This document shows, one piece after another, positions 43,546 to 50,770 of a stretch of DNA of 64,000 bases (the stretch's first letter is position 1; each line of letters starts with the position of its first letter). This DNA comes from an uncultured Eubacteriales bacterium. GTDB taxonomy: Bacteria > Bacillota > Clostridia > Oscillospirales > UBA644. The DNA is taken from the NCBI GenBank assembly GCA_934454405.1, contig CAKSFN010000007.1, forward strand, positions 62,001 through 126,000, in the 5' to 3' direction. The notes under the pieces are model-generated. The model saw only the letters and a list, made by a program, of their open reading frames with translations, was not told the DNA's origin and searched no databases. A program made the position numbers and the translations under genes.

Positions 43546-43800
43546 TCAGGGGGTATTCCCGTCGGAATCCCCGTTCTGTTTGTCATCGGTTGAGAAGGCT
43601 TTTGAAGGGAGGATAAGTATTCCGACAAGAAGTCCGAAAACAGCGCCGATAACGGTGCTGAAATACGGGTTTCCCGTTATGGAACAGCTTCCCGACCCGC
43701 ATCCGACAAAGCGGTAAAGCAAAAATCCTCCGACGGCGCCGAGAACGGCGAACGCAATATAAAGGAGAAAAAATATAATTTTCCCGTTACGCTTTTTCAT
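43546..43800 (-). CDS. DUF6132-like small membrane protein
   Basis: 84 aa with two membrane helices (about 8-30 and 47-66). The loop between them reads VGCGSGSCSITGNPYFSTVIG, with two Cys separated by GSGS. This Cys-rich hairpin is the DUF6132 pattern, common beside rhodanese and thioredoxin genes in anaerobes. A role in sulphur or thiol handling is plausible from context only. It overlaps the rrf2 gene. Confidence 0.75.
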   Translation of the reverse strand: MKKRNGKIIFFLLYIAFAVLGAVGGFLLYRFVGCGSGSCSITGNPYFSTVIGAVFGLLVGILILPSKAFSTDDKQNGDSDGNTP

Positions 43801-44230
43801 CTATCGACGGCTCCTTTCCGTGTTTCAGTATTTTTCTGTCAATATCGGCCACGGTGATACCGCGCAGACTTTTTCTGCAATGCTCGTCAAGCCGGGCGCA
43901 GATGTTTTCCATCACCGAGCCCATTCCCGACGAAATAAGACACTCCTTATCCATATCCCCGCTGCGCCACGGAGAACCGACAAAATGCGCGTCGATCGCC
44001 TCGGCTATCGTTTCCAAAGTAAGTGTTTCGGCGTCTGCAGCAAAGGCATAGCCACCGGATTTCCCGCCCTTTGCGGTCACAATGCCCGCCTTTTTCAGCT
44101 TGGACATAACCTTTCTCACAAGAACGGGATTGGTGCATACGTTCTGCGCAAGCTCTTCGCTGCTGAGAACTCTTTCCATGTGATTGAGATAAACCAGTGC
44201 GTGAACCGCAATACTGAATGAACTGTTCAT
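43787..44230 (-). CDS. Rrf2 family transcriptional regulator
   Basis: 147 aa. The N-terminal winged HTH has SIAVHALVYLNHM, LSSEELAQNVCTNPVLVRKVMSKLKKAGIV and GGYAFA, the Rrf2 layout. Four Cys are spread along the protein (CTNP, KECLIS, ICARL, HCRKS), not the tight IscR cluster, so a thiol-based sensor is more likely than a classical [2Fe-2S] one. It is the second gene of the redox operon and probably binds the twin palindromes at its promoter. Confidence 0.9.
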   Translation of the reverse strand: MNSSFSIAVHALVYLNHMERVLSSEELAQNVCTNPVLVRKVMSKLKKAGIVTAKGGKSGGYAFAADAETLTLETIAEAIDAHFVGSPWRSGDMDKECLISSGMGSVMENICARLDEHCRKSLRGITVADIDRKILKHGKEPSIDEKA

Positions 44231-44245
44231 AAGTATTTCTTCTCC

Positions 44246-44692
44246 TCAATCCTTAACCTTTTCATACGGCCAGTCGATTATTCCGCCGAAATCATAAACA
44301 TTTTCATAACCCAACGCCAAAAGTTTATTTGCAGCGTCATGGCTTCTCCGTCCGCTTCGACAGTAAACAAGCAAGACGGCTTGTTTGTCCGGCAGTTCCG
44401 ACGGAGCATCATTGACTATTGTTTCATTCGGGACAAGAACGGCGCCTTTGATATGTCCCTCGTCGTATTCAGCCTTCGTGCGCACGTCCACAACGGTAAC
44501 GCCGCCGGCGGACATCATATCATAAGCTTCCTTTGCCGATATCTTTTTATACATACCCTTTTCCTTTTCGGTCGCCCCAACGGACGCCTCCGTGTTTTTC
44601 GCGCTCTCCGTTTTCTCCTGACGGGACGGTATCACGCACGAAGACAGAAGAAAAACAGGCAGAACAACAAAAAATATAAACAACCTTTTCAT
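44246..44692 (-). CDS. Rhodanese-domain lipoprotein
   Basis: 148 aa from the ATG at 44692 (AGGGAGG upstream). The lipobox is FLLSSCVIP. The rhodanese domain (about 48-148) has VVDVRTKAEYDEGHIKGAV and the active-site loop VYCRSGRRSHDAANKL with Cys near residue 115. It would act as a sulphurtransferase outside the membrane. First gene of the redox operon, 15 bases before rrf2. Confidence 0.9.
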   Translation of the reverse strand: MKRLFIFFVVLPVFLLSSCVIPSRQEKTESAKNTEASVGATEKEKGMYKKISAKEAYDMMSAGGVTVVDVRTKAEYDEGHIKGAVLVPNETIVNDAPSELPDKQAVLLVYCRSGRRSHDAANKLLALGYENVYDFGGIIDWPYEKVKD

Positions 44693-44712
44693 TCGATATC
44701 CTCCCTTTTTAA

Positions 44713-44733
44713 CTGTAATTAAAATTATTACAG
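44713..44733. promoter_or_regulatory. Operator-like palindrome 1 of the redox operon
   Basis: CTGTAAT-TAAAATT-ATTACAG, perfect 7-bp arms. It lies just downstream of the predicted transcription start (about 44738, minus strand), where a bound protein would block elongation or initiation. Confidence 0.75.
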
Positions 44734-44739
44734 CTTCTG

Positions 44740-44760
44740 TTGTAATTATAATTGTTACAG
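44740..44760. promoter_or_regulatory. Operator-like palindrome 2 of the redox operon
   Basis: TTGTAAT-TATAATT-GTTACAG. It has the same 7-7-7 layout as palindrome 1 and starts 27 bases from it. It covers the -10 box and part of the spacer. The shared half-site is (C/T)TGTAA(T/C). Confidence 0.75.
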
Positions 44761-44773
44761 CCGCTCTTGTCAA
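44745..44773 (-). promoter_or_regulatory. Sigma-A promoter of the envelope redox operon
   Basis: On the minus strand TTGACA (44773-44768), 17-base spacer, TATAAT (44750-44745). Full consensus, so a repressor is needed for control; the two palindromes are positioned for that. Confidence 0.9.
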
Positions 44774-44845
44774 TAGCCTTTAACGAGAATTAACATTCTT
44801 TCCGCAAACAGACTCGCGCCGAACACAAAAAACATCATCAGCCTC

Positions 44846-44874
44846 AAAAAAAAGGAGCAGGCGAAAACCTGCTC
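44846..44874 (-). terminator. Rho-independent terminator (leftward)
   Basis: On the minus strand GAGCAGG, loop TTTTCG, CCTGCTC, followed by eight U residues. It stops transcripts from the kinase gene before the redox promoter. Confidence 0.8.
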
Positions 44875-44902
44875 TCAACATAAAACCATATTAAGATAAA
44901 AA

Positions 44903-44943
44903 ATCGAGTATTCATAAAGTCAAACCCCTTATGAATACTCGAT
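44903..44943 (-). terminator. 15-bp hairpin downstream of the kinase gene
   Basis: ATCGAGTATTCATAA (44903-44917) pairs perfectly with TTATGAATACTCGAT (44929-44943) across an 11-base loop. On the minus strand it is followed by TTTTTATCTTA, so it can also terminate; two terminators then stand in series. Confidence 0.65.
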
Positions 44944-44970
44944 ATGATAACAGCTGATAATAATGATACG

Positions 44971-45033
44971 GTTTCAAATGGTTTCATTTGGTTTCACTCG
45001 AAAATGAAACCATAGCGGTGGAAGTGAAACCAT
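44971..45033. repeat. GTTTCA repeats with alternative hairpins
   Basis: GTTTCAaatg, GTTTCAtttg and GTTTCActcg follow each other with an exact 10-base period (44971, 44981, 44991). Inverted copies TGAAAC start at 45005 and 45025. ATGGTTTCATTT (44978-44989) can pair with AAATGAAACCAT (45002-45013), or GGTTTCAC (44990-44997) with GTGAAACC (45024-45031); the two stems exclude each other. No function is known; it lies 26-88 bases past the kinase stop. Confidence 0.65.
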
Positions 45034-45058
45034 GTTTATCCGTTCGTCATACCGGAAT

Positions 45059-45610
45059 TTATAGATTGAAGGTTTCCTTGATCAATCTTGCAACCTTATC
45101 AGGTTCCATATCAGAATTATCAATCCTGAGGTAGTTATCAAAAGTAATCTCGCCATCATAACTAACACATCTATGATTTTTGTCAGCATTGATTAAACGC
45201 TGATTGGAAGCCTCTATATCTCTTTTGGAAGCTTTGTGTTTTAGTCTGTTCTCAGAAATGTTCCTTTTCAGTCTGATCTCTTGCGGGGCAATCAGTTCAA
45301 CATAATAAAAATCCGTCTCGAATGGTTCAAAGATACTTTTAACATGCTCCAGAGACTCCCATTCTGACGGTAGATCAAAATCCATCATCATTGTAAAAAT
45401 CATCCCATAGTTATCGGAAGCTGCAAAGTTCTTGAAAATCGTGTCACGCATTTCCGAGATTGTCTTTCCGTCGTATCTACCGAAAATCTCTATCACCGGT
45501 TCGATGGTCATGTGATTGTGAAAGAGTCTTAAATCCGTTATTTTCATTAGTTCCTGACCAACTGTCATTTTCCCAACAGCAGTATCGCCAATTATAAATA
45601 ATAGTTTCAT
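45059..45610 (-). CDS. P-loop (shikimate-kinase-like) AAA family protein of unknown substrate
   Basis: 183 aa from the ATG at 45610 (GGAGGTG upstream). The P-loop IIGDTAVGKMTVGQEL is at the N-terminus, then LFHNHMTIEPVIEIF. Later Arg residues in RLKRNISENRLKHKAS form a lid-like part, as in small-molecule kinases. The substrate is not evident. Codon use is more A/T-ending than in neighbouring genes, and it stands alone between its own terminators and a tRNA, which suggests a later arrival. Confidence 0.7.
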   Translation of the reverse strand: MKLLFIIGDTAVGKMTVGQELMKITDLRLFHNHMTIEPVIEIFGRYDGKTISEMRDTIFKNFAASDNYGMIFTMMMDFDLPSEWESLEHVKSIFEPFETDFYYVELIAPQEIRLKRNISENRLKHKASKRDIEASNQRLINADKNHRCVSYDGEITFDNYLRIDNSDMEPDKVARLIKETFNL

Positions 45611-45674
45611 AAAACACCTCCACAAATTCCGACCTATCGAATTAACTATATCAGATGATTATGCTGATTGCAAT

Positions 45675-45715
45675 AAAAAGTCCGATGGTTTTGATGCGAA
45701 ACCATCGGACTTTTT
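45675..45715. terminator. tRNA-Pro terminator, usable in both directions
   Basis: AAAAAGTCCGATGGTTT pairs with AAACCATCGGACTTTTT over a TGATGCG loop. On the minus strand the stem begins at the tRNA CCA end. The run of A/T at both bases gives a U-tract in either direction. Confidence 0.85.
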
Positions 45716-45790
45716 GGTCGGAGTGACGGGATTCGAACCCACGACCTCTTGGTCCCGAACCAAGCACGCTACCATCTGCGCTACACCCCG
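45715..45790 (-). tRNA. tRNA-Pro (anticodon CGG)
   Basis: 76 nt including an encoded CCA. Acceptor arms CGGGGTG and CACTCCG pair (one G-U). The anticodon stem CTTGG/CCAAG encloses loop TTCGGGA, so the anticodon is CGG (reads CCG). The T-arm GTGGGTTCGAATCCCGT segment is normal. It has its own consensus promoter and terminator. Confidence 0.95.
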
Positions 45791-45802
45791 AAGTGCTCAA
45801 TC

Positions 45803-45831
45803 ATTATATCATTTTTGACGGTGTTTGTCAA
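45803..45831 (-). promoter_or_regulatory. Promoter of tRNA-Pro
   Basis: On the minus strand TTGACA (45831-45826), 17 bases, TATAAT (45808-45803); transcription would start about 5 bases before the mature tRNA. Confidence 0.9.
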
Positions 45832-45939
45832 GGGCTAAATATGATAAATTGTTGAAGTTTGAAAGAAATCAGATCCGACAACGCGGCGCGTAAGTTTTTG
45901 ACCGTTATATACGGCTATATTCCTTTTAATAAAGAAATC

Positions 45940-45962
45940 CCCCGACGGTTTTTCCGTCGGGG
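45940..45962 (-). terminator. Terminator of the fucose operon
   Basis: On the minus strand CCCCGACGG, loop AAAAA, CCGTCGGGG, then GATTTCTTTATT. It lies 17 bases past the fucU stop. Confidence 0.85.
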
Positions 45963-45979
45963 ATCTCTGTTCTGTCCGA

Positions 45980-46414
45980 TTATTTCGGGATTATAACGCC
46001 TTTTTTGAGTATCAGATTAGCATAAAGCGCGGTTTCGCCCGTTGCGATAACGGCGTATGCCTTTTCTGCGCGGTCATAGAAGGCAAACCTCTCGATATGC
46101 CCCATTTTGACCTTGTCGCCCTCGGAAGCCGTCAGTATTCGGGAGTATTCGTCCCATATAGGAGTCTCGACTTTGTCTCCGGGAACAACTTCCATCAGCA
46201 TTGCATTCGGGTCGGAATACGTATCAAGCGGAAAAACGGACATTATCGCATTCAGAACGTCAGTACCCGTATGAGCGTCGAGCCTGACAACTCTTTTTCC
46301 GATAGAATCCGACGGAAAGTTTCCGTCCGCAAGCACGATTTCATCTCCGTGTCCCATTTCGCTGAGGATTTTCAGTAATTCAGGCGTCAAAAGCGGTGAT
46401 AAGCCTTTCAGCAT
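45980..46414 (-). CDS. fucU: L-fucose mutarotase (RbsD/FucU family)
   Basis: 144 aa. MLKGLSPLLTPELLKILSEMGHGDEIVLADGNFP is the RbsD/FucU start with the active-site His and Asp; RLDAHTGTDVLNAIMSVFPLD is FucU-like rather than RbsD-like. The C-terminal IERFAFYDRAEKAYAVIATGE fits. It interconverts alpha and beta L-fucose for the isomerase encoded 17 bases upstream. A rare-sugar specificity other than fucose cannot be excluded. Confidence 0.88.
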   Translation of the reverse strand: MLKGLSPLLTPELLKILSEMGHGDEIVLADGNFPSDSIGKRVVRLDAHTGTDVLNAIMSVFPLDTYSDPNAMLMEVVPGDKVETPIWDEYSRILTASEGDKVKMGHIERFAFYDRAEKAYAVIATGETALYANLILKKGVIIPK

Positions 46415-46431
46415 CAGTCAGTCCTCCCCTG

Positions 46432-48216
46432 TTATCTGTACAAAGGACCGTACTGTTTGCACGCCGCGTAGTCCGCAGCCTGTCTGTCATCAGTTCCGAA
46501 TGCCGCCCAAGAATGCGGACGGTATATCTGCTCTTCGGGAACGTTATGCATATTGACGGGAATGCGAAGCATGGATGCAAGCGTGATAAGATCCGCTCCG
46601 ACGTGACCGTAAACCGTTACGCCGTGGTTAGCGCCCCAGTTTGCCATTACGCTGTAAACGTCGGTGAATGCGCCCTTGCCTGTAAGTCTCGGACAGAACC
46701 ATGTCGTCGGCCAAGTCGGGTCTGTTCTCTTGTCGATGACGTTGTGTATTTCATCGGGAAGGCCGGAGGTGTAACCTTCCGCAATCTGCAATACGGGACC
46801 GATACCTTCGATGATGTTGAATCGAAGCATCGTTACGGGCATTTCCGCCTTGCAACGGAAATGGCTGGAGAATCCGCCGCCGCGGAAATATTCATAGTCG
46901 GCTCTGCACCAATCTGTTGCTTCAAGACAAGCGGAAACGTCTTTGTCCGTCATTTCCCAGAAAGGTTTCATGCAGTTTTTGCCGTTCGCGTCTTTCGAAG
47001 CGCCGCTTCCGTCAAGCGCGGTTGCTCCGGAGTTAATAAGGTGGATAAATCCGTTAGCTGCAACGCCGTCGGGTCTGTGTCCCGTTACGCGTTCGCAAGC
47101 CTCGGGGCTCCAATAAGTGCGCACGTCGTGGAAGCACGGAGCAGAGTGGCTGACAAGCGTGCCGAGCATCATCGCAATACCGTTGCAGGTATCGTTTTCG
47201 GTTGCGAACGGCGTCGGAGCCTTTCTTCCGTTCCAGTCGAACGTCGATGCCATTATAGCCTCGGTGAAGTCTGCGTTCGGAAGCCAGTCCGTCCACTGTC
47301 TCTGACCCTGGAAGCCGCCTGCCACAGCATTTCTGCCGAGCGCTTCTTCGTGCCAGCCGAGATCGTCAAGCTTTGTGTTTCCGTAAAGAATATCGCGCAT
47401 GATTATCGTCATCTTAACGATAAATTCCCAGTCCTTATCGGCAGGAACGATTTTTGACTTCGTGATGACTTCGGGAAAGTTTTTGGAAGCATTCTTGTCA
47501 AAGCCTTCCCTGCAATTCGCTTTTACCCACGCGAGAGCCTTCTCGTATTCCTCATTATCGTAAATGCCGACGCTGATTCTGCGAAGGATCTCTACCTCGT
47601 CAACCCATTCCGCTCTGATACCGAAGTACTTTTGAAGAACGGATGCGTCGCAGAAGCTGCCCGCGATACCCATCGCGATCGCTCCGACGTTGACATACGC
47701 TTTGTTTTTCATCCAGCCGACAACAACGGCGCATCTTGCAAAGCGAAGGATTTTTTCGGCAACATCTGCGGGAACGGAGGTGTCGTCTTTATCCTGTACA
47801 TCGTGACCGTAAATTGAAAACGCGGGAAGACCGCGCTGCGCGTGAGCCGCGAGAACCGCCGCAAGATAAACCGCGCCGGGTCTTTCGGTTCCGTTAAAAC
47901 CCCAAACAGCCTTAATCGTATTCGGGTCCATATCGAATGTTTCCGTTCCGTAGCACCAGCAGGGCGTAACCGTAAGCGTTGCAACGACGTTTTCCGTCGC
48001 AAACTGATCCGCAACGCGAGCCGCTTCGGCGCCTCCGCCTATCGTCGTGCAACCGACAACGCACTGAACGGGAGTTCCGTCCGGATAACGAAGGGTGTCC
48101 GAGATAAGCTTTGCCGCGCTGTGCGCCATAGCCATGGTTTGGTTTTCAAGATTTTCGCGAACGCCGCCCCAGCGACCGTCGATCGCGGGTCTTATTCCTA
48201 TCTTTGGATATAACAT
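46432..48216 (-). CDS. fucI: L-fucose isomerase
   Basis: 594 aa from the ATG at 48216 (AAAGGTG upstream); a GTG three codons earlier is possible. The start YPKIGIRPAIDGRWGGVRENLE, VAGGFQGQRQWTDWLPN and NGFIHLINSGATALDGSG are FucI signatures. Metal ligands fall in the Glu and Asp of TPCWCYGTETFDMDP-type and EGIGPVLQIAEG regions and a late His. It converts L-fucose to L-fuculose. C-ending codons suggest high expression. Confidence 0.95.
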   Translation of the reverse strand: MLYPKIGIRPAIDGRWGGVRENLENQTMAMAHSAAKLISDTLRYPDGTPVQCVVGCTTIGGGAEAARVADQFATENVVATLTVTPCWCYGTETFDMDPNTIKAVWGFNGTERPGAVYLAAVLAAHAQRGLPAFSIYGHDVQDKDDTSVPADVAEKILRFARCAVVVGWMKNKAYVNVGAIAMGIAGSFCDASVLQKYFGIRAEWVDEVEILRRISVGIYDNEEYEKALAWVKANCREGFDKNASKNFPEVITKSKIVPADKDWEFIVKMTIIMRDILYGNTKLDDLGWHEEALGRNAVAGGFQGQRQWTDWLPNADFTEAIMASTFDWNGRKAPTPFATENDTCNGIAMMLGTLVSHSAPCFHDVRTYWSPEACERVTGHRPDGVAANGFIHLINSGATALDGSGASKDANGKNCMKPFWEMTDKDVSACLEATDWCRADYEYFRGGGFSSHFRCKAEMPVTMLRFNIIEGIGPVLQIAEGYTSGLPDEIHNVIDKRTDPTWPTTWFCPRLTGKGAFTDVYSVMANWGANHGVTVYGHVGADLITLASMLRIPVNMHNVPEEQIYRPHSWAAFGTDDRQAADYAACKQYGPLYR

Positions 48217-48280
48217 AATAATCACCTTTCATACTTCAAGTTCTAAGGACATTTGAACAAATCTGTTCTGAAAAAGCGCA

Positions 48281-48321
48281 GAACCTGCCACACCACACGA
48301 AAGTGTGCGTGTGGCAGGTTC
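48281..48321 (-). terminator. Attenuator-like hairpin between the binding-protein gene and fucI
   Basis: GAACCTGCCACAC pairs with GTGTGGCAGGTTC, with a smaller CACAC/GTGTG stem inside. On the minus strand it is followed by TGCGCTTTTT. It would lower fucI-fucU transcription relative to the abundant binding protein, or protect the upstream mRNA. Confidence 0.75.
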
Positions 48322-48357
48322 GACCTATATGCCAACTATTGTTGTTTTGCGAGGATA

Positions 48358-49431
48358 TCAGCCTTCGTAAACGAGGTTGTTCTTGATCATCTCGTCAACA
48401 TTGGTAGCATCCCACCAAGCGCCTGCAATATCAACTTTTGCGGTAACGGTTTTGCCTTCTGCCGCAAAGATCGCCTGTTCAACAGCCTGGTAACCGATCT
48501 GATAGGAGTCCTGAGCAACCGAGCCGATAAGCTTCGGACCGGTGGTCTTCTTCATCCATTCGATCTGCTTGGATCCTGCGTCAAATCCGCAGAATACTAT
48601 GTTGTCGTACTTGGAGCCTGCTGCGCCGATTGCGTCGTAAACCTGTTTAACAACGCCTTCGTTGCTCATGAAGATAGCCTTAACGCCCTTTTCGAAAAGA
48701 GCCTCGAGAGCTGCCTTGTAAGCCTGATCAGCATCGCCGGGTTTAACTTCTTTTTCGATGGTGTATTTGCCTGCGGTTGTGGAATCAGCGTCAGCGAGAG
48801 CCTTGAATTTCTCTTCGAATCCGCCCGCGCGGTCAATACCGGTCTGGGTTTCGTCGTGCTGAATGATACCTACAACATAAGTGCCGGTGGAAGCAGCGAT
48901 GTCAGCTTTGATCGCTTCGAAGAATTTCTCTGCCGCAAGACCCGCAGCAAGTCTGTTGCTCGTTGCAACGGAGGAAACTATCGGGTTCTGTTTTGCGGAA
49001 TCAAGAGACTCAATGTCTTTTGCCCAGATGCCGCTGTCAAACTGAACAACGGGGATTTTCTGAGTGAATGCGTGTTTGAGGCTGTCAACGAATCCTTCGC
49101 CTATCGTTCCGAGAACGAGACCTGCGGGATTGTTGTTAAGAGCGGTACTTACCATTTCCATCTGAGACGGAAGGTCTTTCGCGGACTCACTTGCGGGGCC
49201 CTGGAAAGTAACTTCGTAACCGTACTTTTTGCCTGCGTCTACGGCGCCGGCTTTAACCGACTGCCAGAATGCGTGGGATTCGCCTTTTGCAACAACGGCA
49301 ATGGTCTTGTTAACAGGTTTGCCGCCGTCTCCGGTCGGTTTGTCGGTGTTACCGCCGCAACCTGCGAGAAGGGCAACGGTCAACGCCAATACGCAAAGAA
49401 GCGGTAAAAACGTCTTTCTGAACTTTTTCAT
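48358..49431 (-). CDS. Sugar ABC transporter substrate-binding lipoprotein (CUT2/RbsB-like)
   Basis: 357 aa. The lipobox ALLAGCGGN anchors it outside the membrane. The mature part follows the ribose/galactose-binding fold: IAVVAKGESHAFWQSVKAGAVDAGKKYGYEV, LVLGTIGEG, PVVQFDSGIW and GIIQHDETQTG. C-ending codon use points to heavy expression, normal for binding proteins. With fucI and fucU downstream, L-fucose is the likely ligand (inference). Confidence 0.9.
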   Translation of the reverse strand: MKKFRKTFLPLLCVLALTVALLAGCGGNTDKPTGDGGKPVNKTIAVVAKGESHAFWQSVKAGAVDAGKKYGYEVTFQGPASESAKDLPSQMEMVSTALNNNPAGLVLGTIGEGFVDSLKHAFTQKIPVVQFDSGIWAKDIESLDSAKQNPIVSSVATSNRLAAGLAAEKFFEAIKADIAASTGTYVVGIIQHDETQTGIDRAGGFEEKFKALADADSTTAGKYTIEKEVKPGDADQAYKAALEALFEKGVKAIFMSNEGVVKQVYDAIGAAGSKYDNIVFCGFDAGSKQIEWMKKTTGPKLIGSVAQDSYQIGYQAVEQAIFAAEGKTVTAKVDIAGAWWDATNVDEMIKNNLVYEG

Positions 49432-49480
49432 GAGAATGTCCTCCTTGAATTTTGACCCTTTCGGGTATTGTTAATTTATT

Positions 49481-50719
49481 TTAGGCTTTTTGCTGCTTAA
49501 TTTTATCAAGCTCGAGTCTGTACTCGATCTTTGAGGTTTCGATCTTTTTGCGAAGATCTTCTGCTTTCTCGGCTCTTTCTTCGGCGAGAAGAGATTTATC
49601 GGAAAGAACAATATCAAGCTTATATTCAAGAAGCTCTTTGTTTTCCGCATACTGCTTTTTGAGCTGCTGTGCCGGGGAAAGAATCTTAACCTTTGCCGCT
49701 CTCTTATTCTTTATGATATCCATAAGAACAGCGATAACAACGATTACGCCCGTCAAAACATAGGTTACGTAGGTTGCGTTTACATTGAGGTGGAATTTTG
49801 CGAGAACGAAGTTCAAGCCGCTTCTGATTACGACAAGCATCATACTTCCGATTACCGAACCCGGAACGGATGCGATACCGCCCGCCGCGCTTGTTCCGCC
49901 GATATATACGCCTGCGATGGCGTCAAGCTCATAGCCGTTACCGGTCGCCGCCGCAACGGTTGTGAACGATGCGGACCAGAAGATTGCCGCGACACCTGCG
50001 CCGATACCGCTGATGATATAGGCGATCATCTTGTACTTATCGGTGTTGATACCGGAAAGTCTCGTCGCCTCCTCGTTACTGCCTATCGAAAGGATGTATC
50101 TGCCGACCTTGTTTTTGTACATAAAGTACATACAGAGAAGCATAAAGCCGACTACCCAGATAAGACCTACGGGGAAAGAGTTATAGTTGGAGAAAACTTC
50201 ATTAAACCAGCTGCCGGTGGGATAGAATATGTTGGGAACGACAACTATGATGGCACTTAAGCCTCTTGAAAACATCATCGTGCCGAGCGTGGCTATGAAT
50301 GCCGGCATTTTCAGCTTTGCAACAAGAAAACCGTTGATGAAACCGAACAGAGCGCCGATGAATATCATAACGGGTATCGTTGCCCAGAGCGGAATGATAT
50401 TCTTTGTGAAGAGGTGACCCGCAACAACCGAGGACGCGATACATACGGTACCTATCGAGAGGTCAATGCCTCCGGTTGCTATTACGAACGTTACGCCGAG
50501 GGCGAGGATCGCATAAGGAGCCAAGCTCTGCGCCATACTTACAATGTTGTATCTGTTAAGGAAATTCGGGTTAAGAAGCCAGAATACAAAAATCAGAACA
50601 AGAAGCGCAAACAGGATTATCATATTCTGCAAGCCTTTTGTCTTAAAGGTCTTCCCGAAGTTTTTCACCGATCTGCGCATTCTGCGCGAAGCGGAAATTT
50701 TTATGTTTTCGTTATCCAT
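49481..50719 (-). CDS. Sugar ABC transporter permease (RbsC-like) with charged C-terminal tail
   Basis: 412 aa against about 320 for RbsC. The core (about 30-335) has the family's membrane segments, FVIATGGIDLSIGTV and GFINGFLVAKLKMPAFIATLGTMM. Residues 336-412 form an additional cytoplasmic helix rich in K/E (AERAEKAEDLRKKIETSKIE), likely a coiled coil. About 30 basic residues precede the first helix. The extension is unusual and may contact the ATPase or stabilise the complex. Confidence 0.9.
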   Translation of the reverse strand: MDNENIKISASRRMRRSVKNFGKTFKTKGLQNMIILFALLVLIFVFWLLNPNFLNRYNIVSMAQSLAPYAILALGVTFVIATGGIDLSIGTVCIASSVVAGHLFTKNIIPLWATIPVMIFIGALFGFINGFLVAKLKMPAFIATLGTMMFSRGLSAIIVVVPNIFYPTGSWFNEVFSNYNSFPVGLIWVVGFMLLCMYFMYKNKVGRYILSIGSNEEATRLSGINTDKYKMIAYIISGIGAGVAAIFWSASFTTVAAATGNGYELDAIAGVYIGGTSAAGGIASVPGSVIGSMMLVVIRSGLNFVLAKFHLNVNATYVTYVLTGVIVVIAVLMDIIKNKRAAKVKILSPAQQLKKQYAENKELLEYKLDIVLSDKSLLAEERAEKAEDLRKKIETSKIEYRLELDKIKQQKA

Positions 50720-50770
50720 TTATATAACCTCCCGAAATCAATCTTGGTGGTTTGTTTTCTTTTTCTTTGT

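Noticed and set aside
44971..45033. GTTTCA repeats as a CRISPR remnant
   Set aside because: Units are 10 bases with no spacers and include inverted copies; no cas genes are near.
46396..49407. Long + strand frames opposite fucI and the sugar-binding-protein gene
   Set aside because: Same codon-bias effect; the minus-strand products are clear family members with signals.
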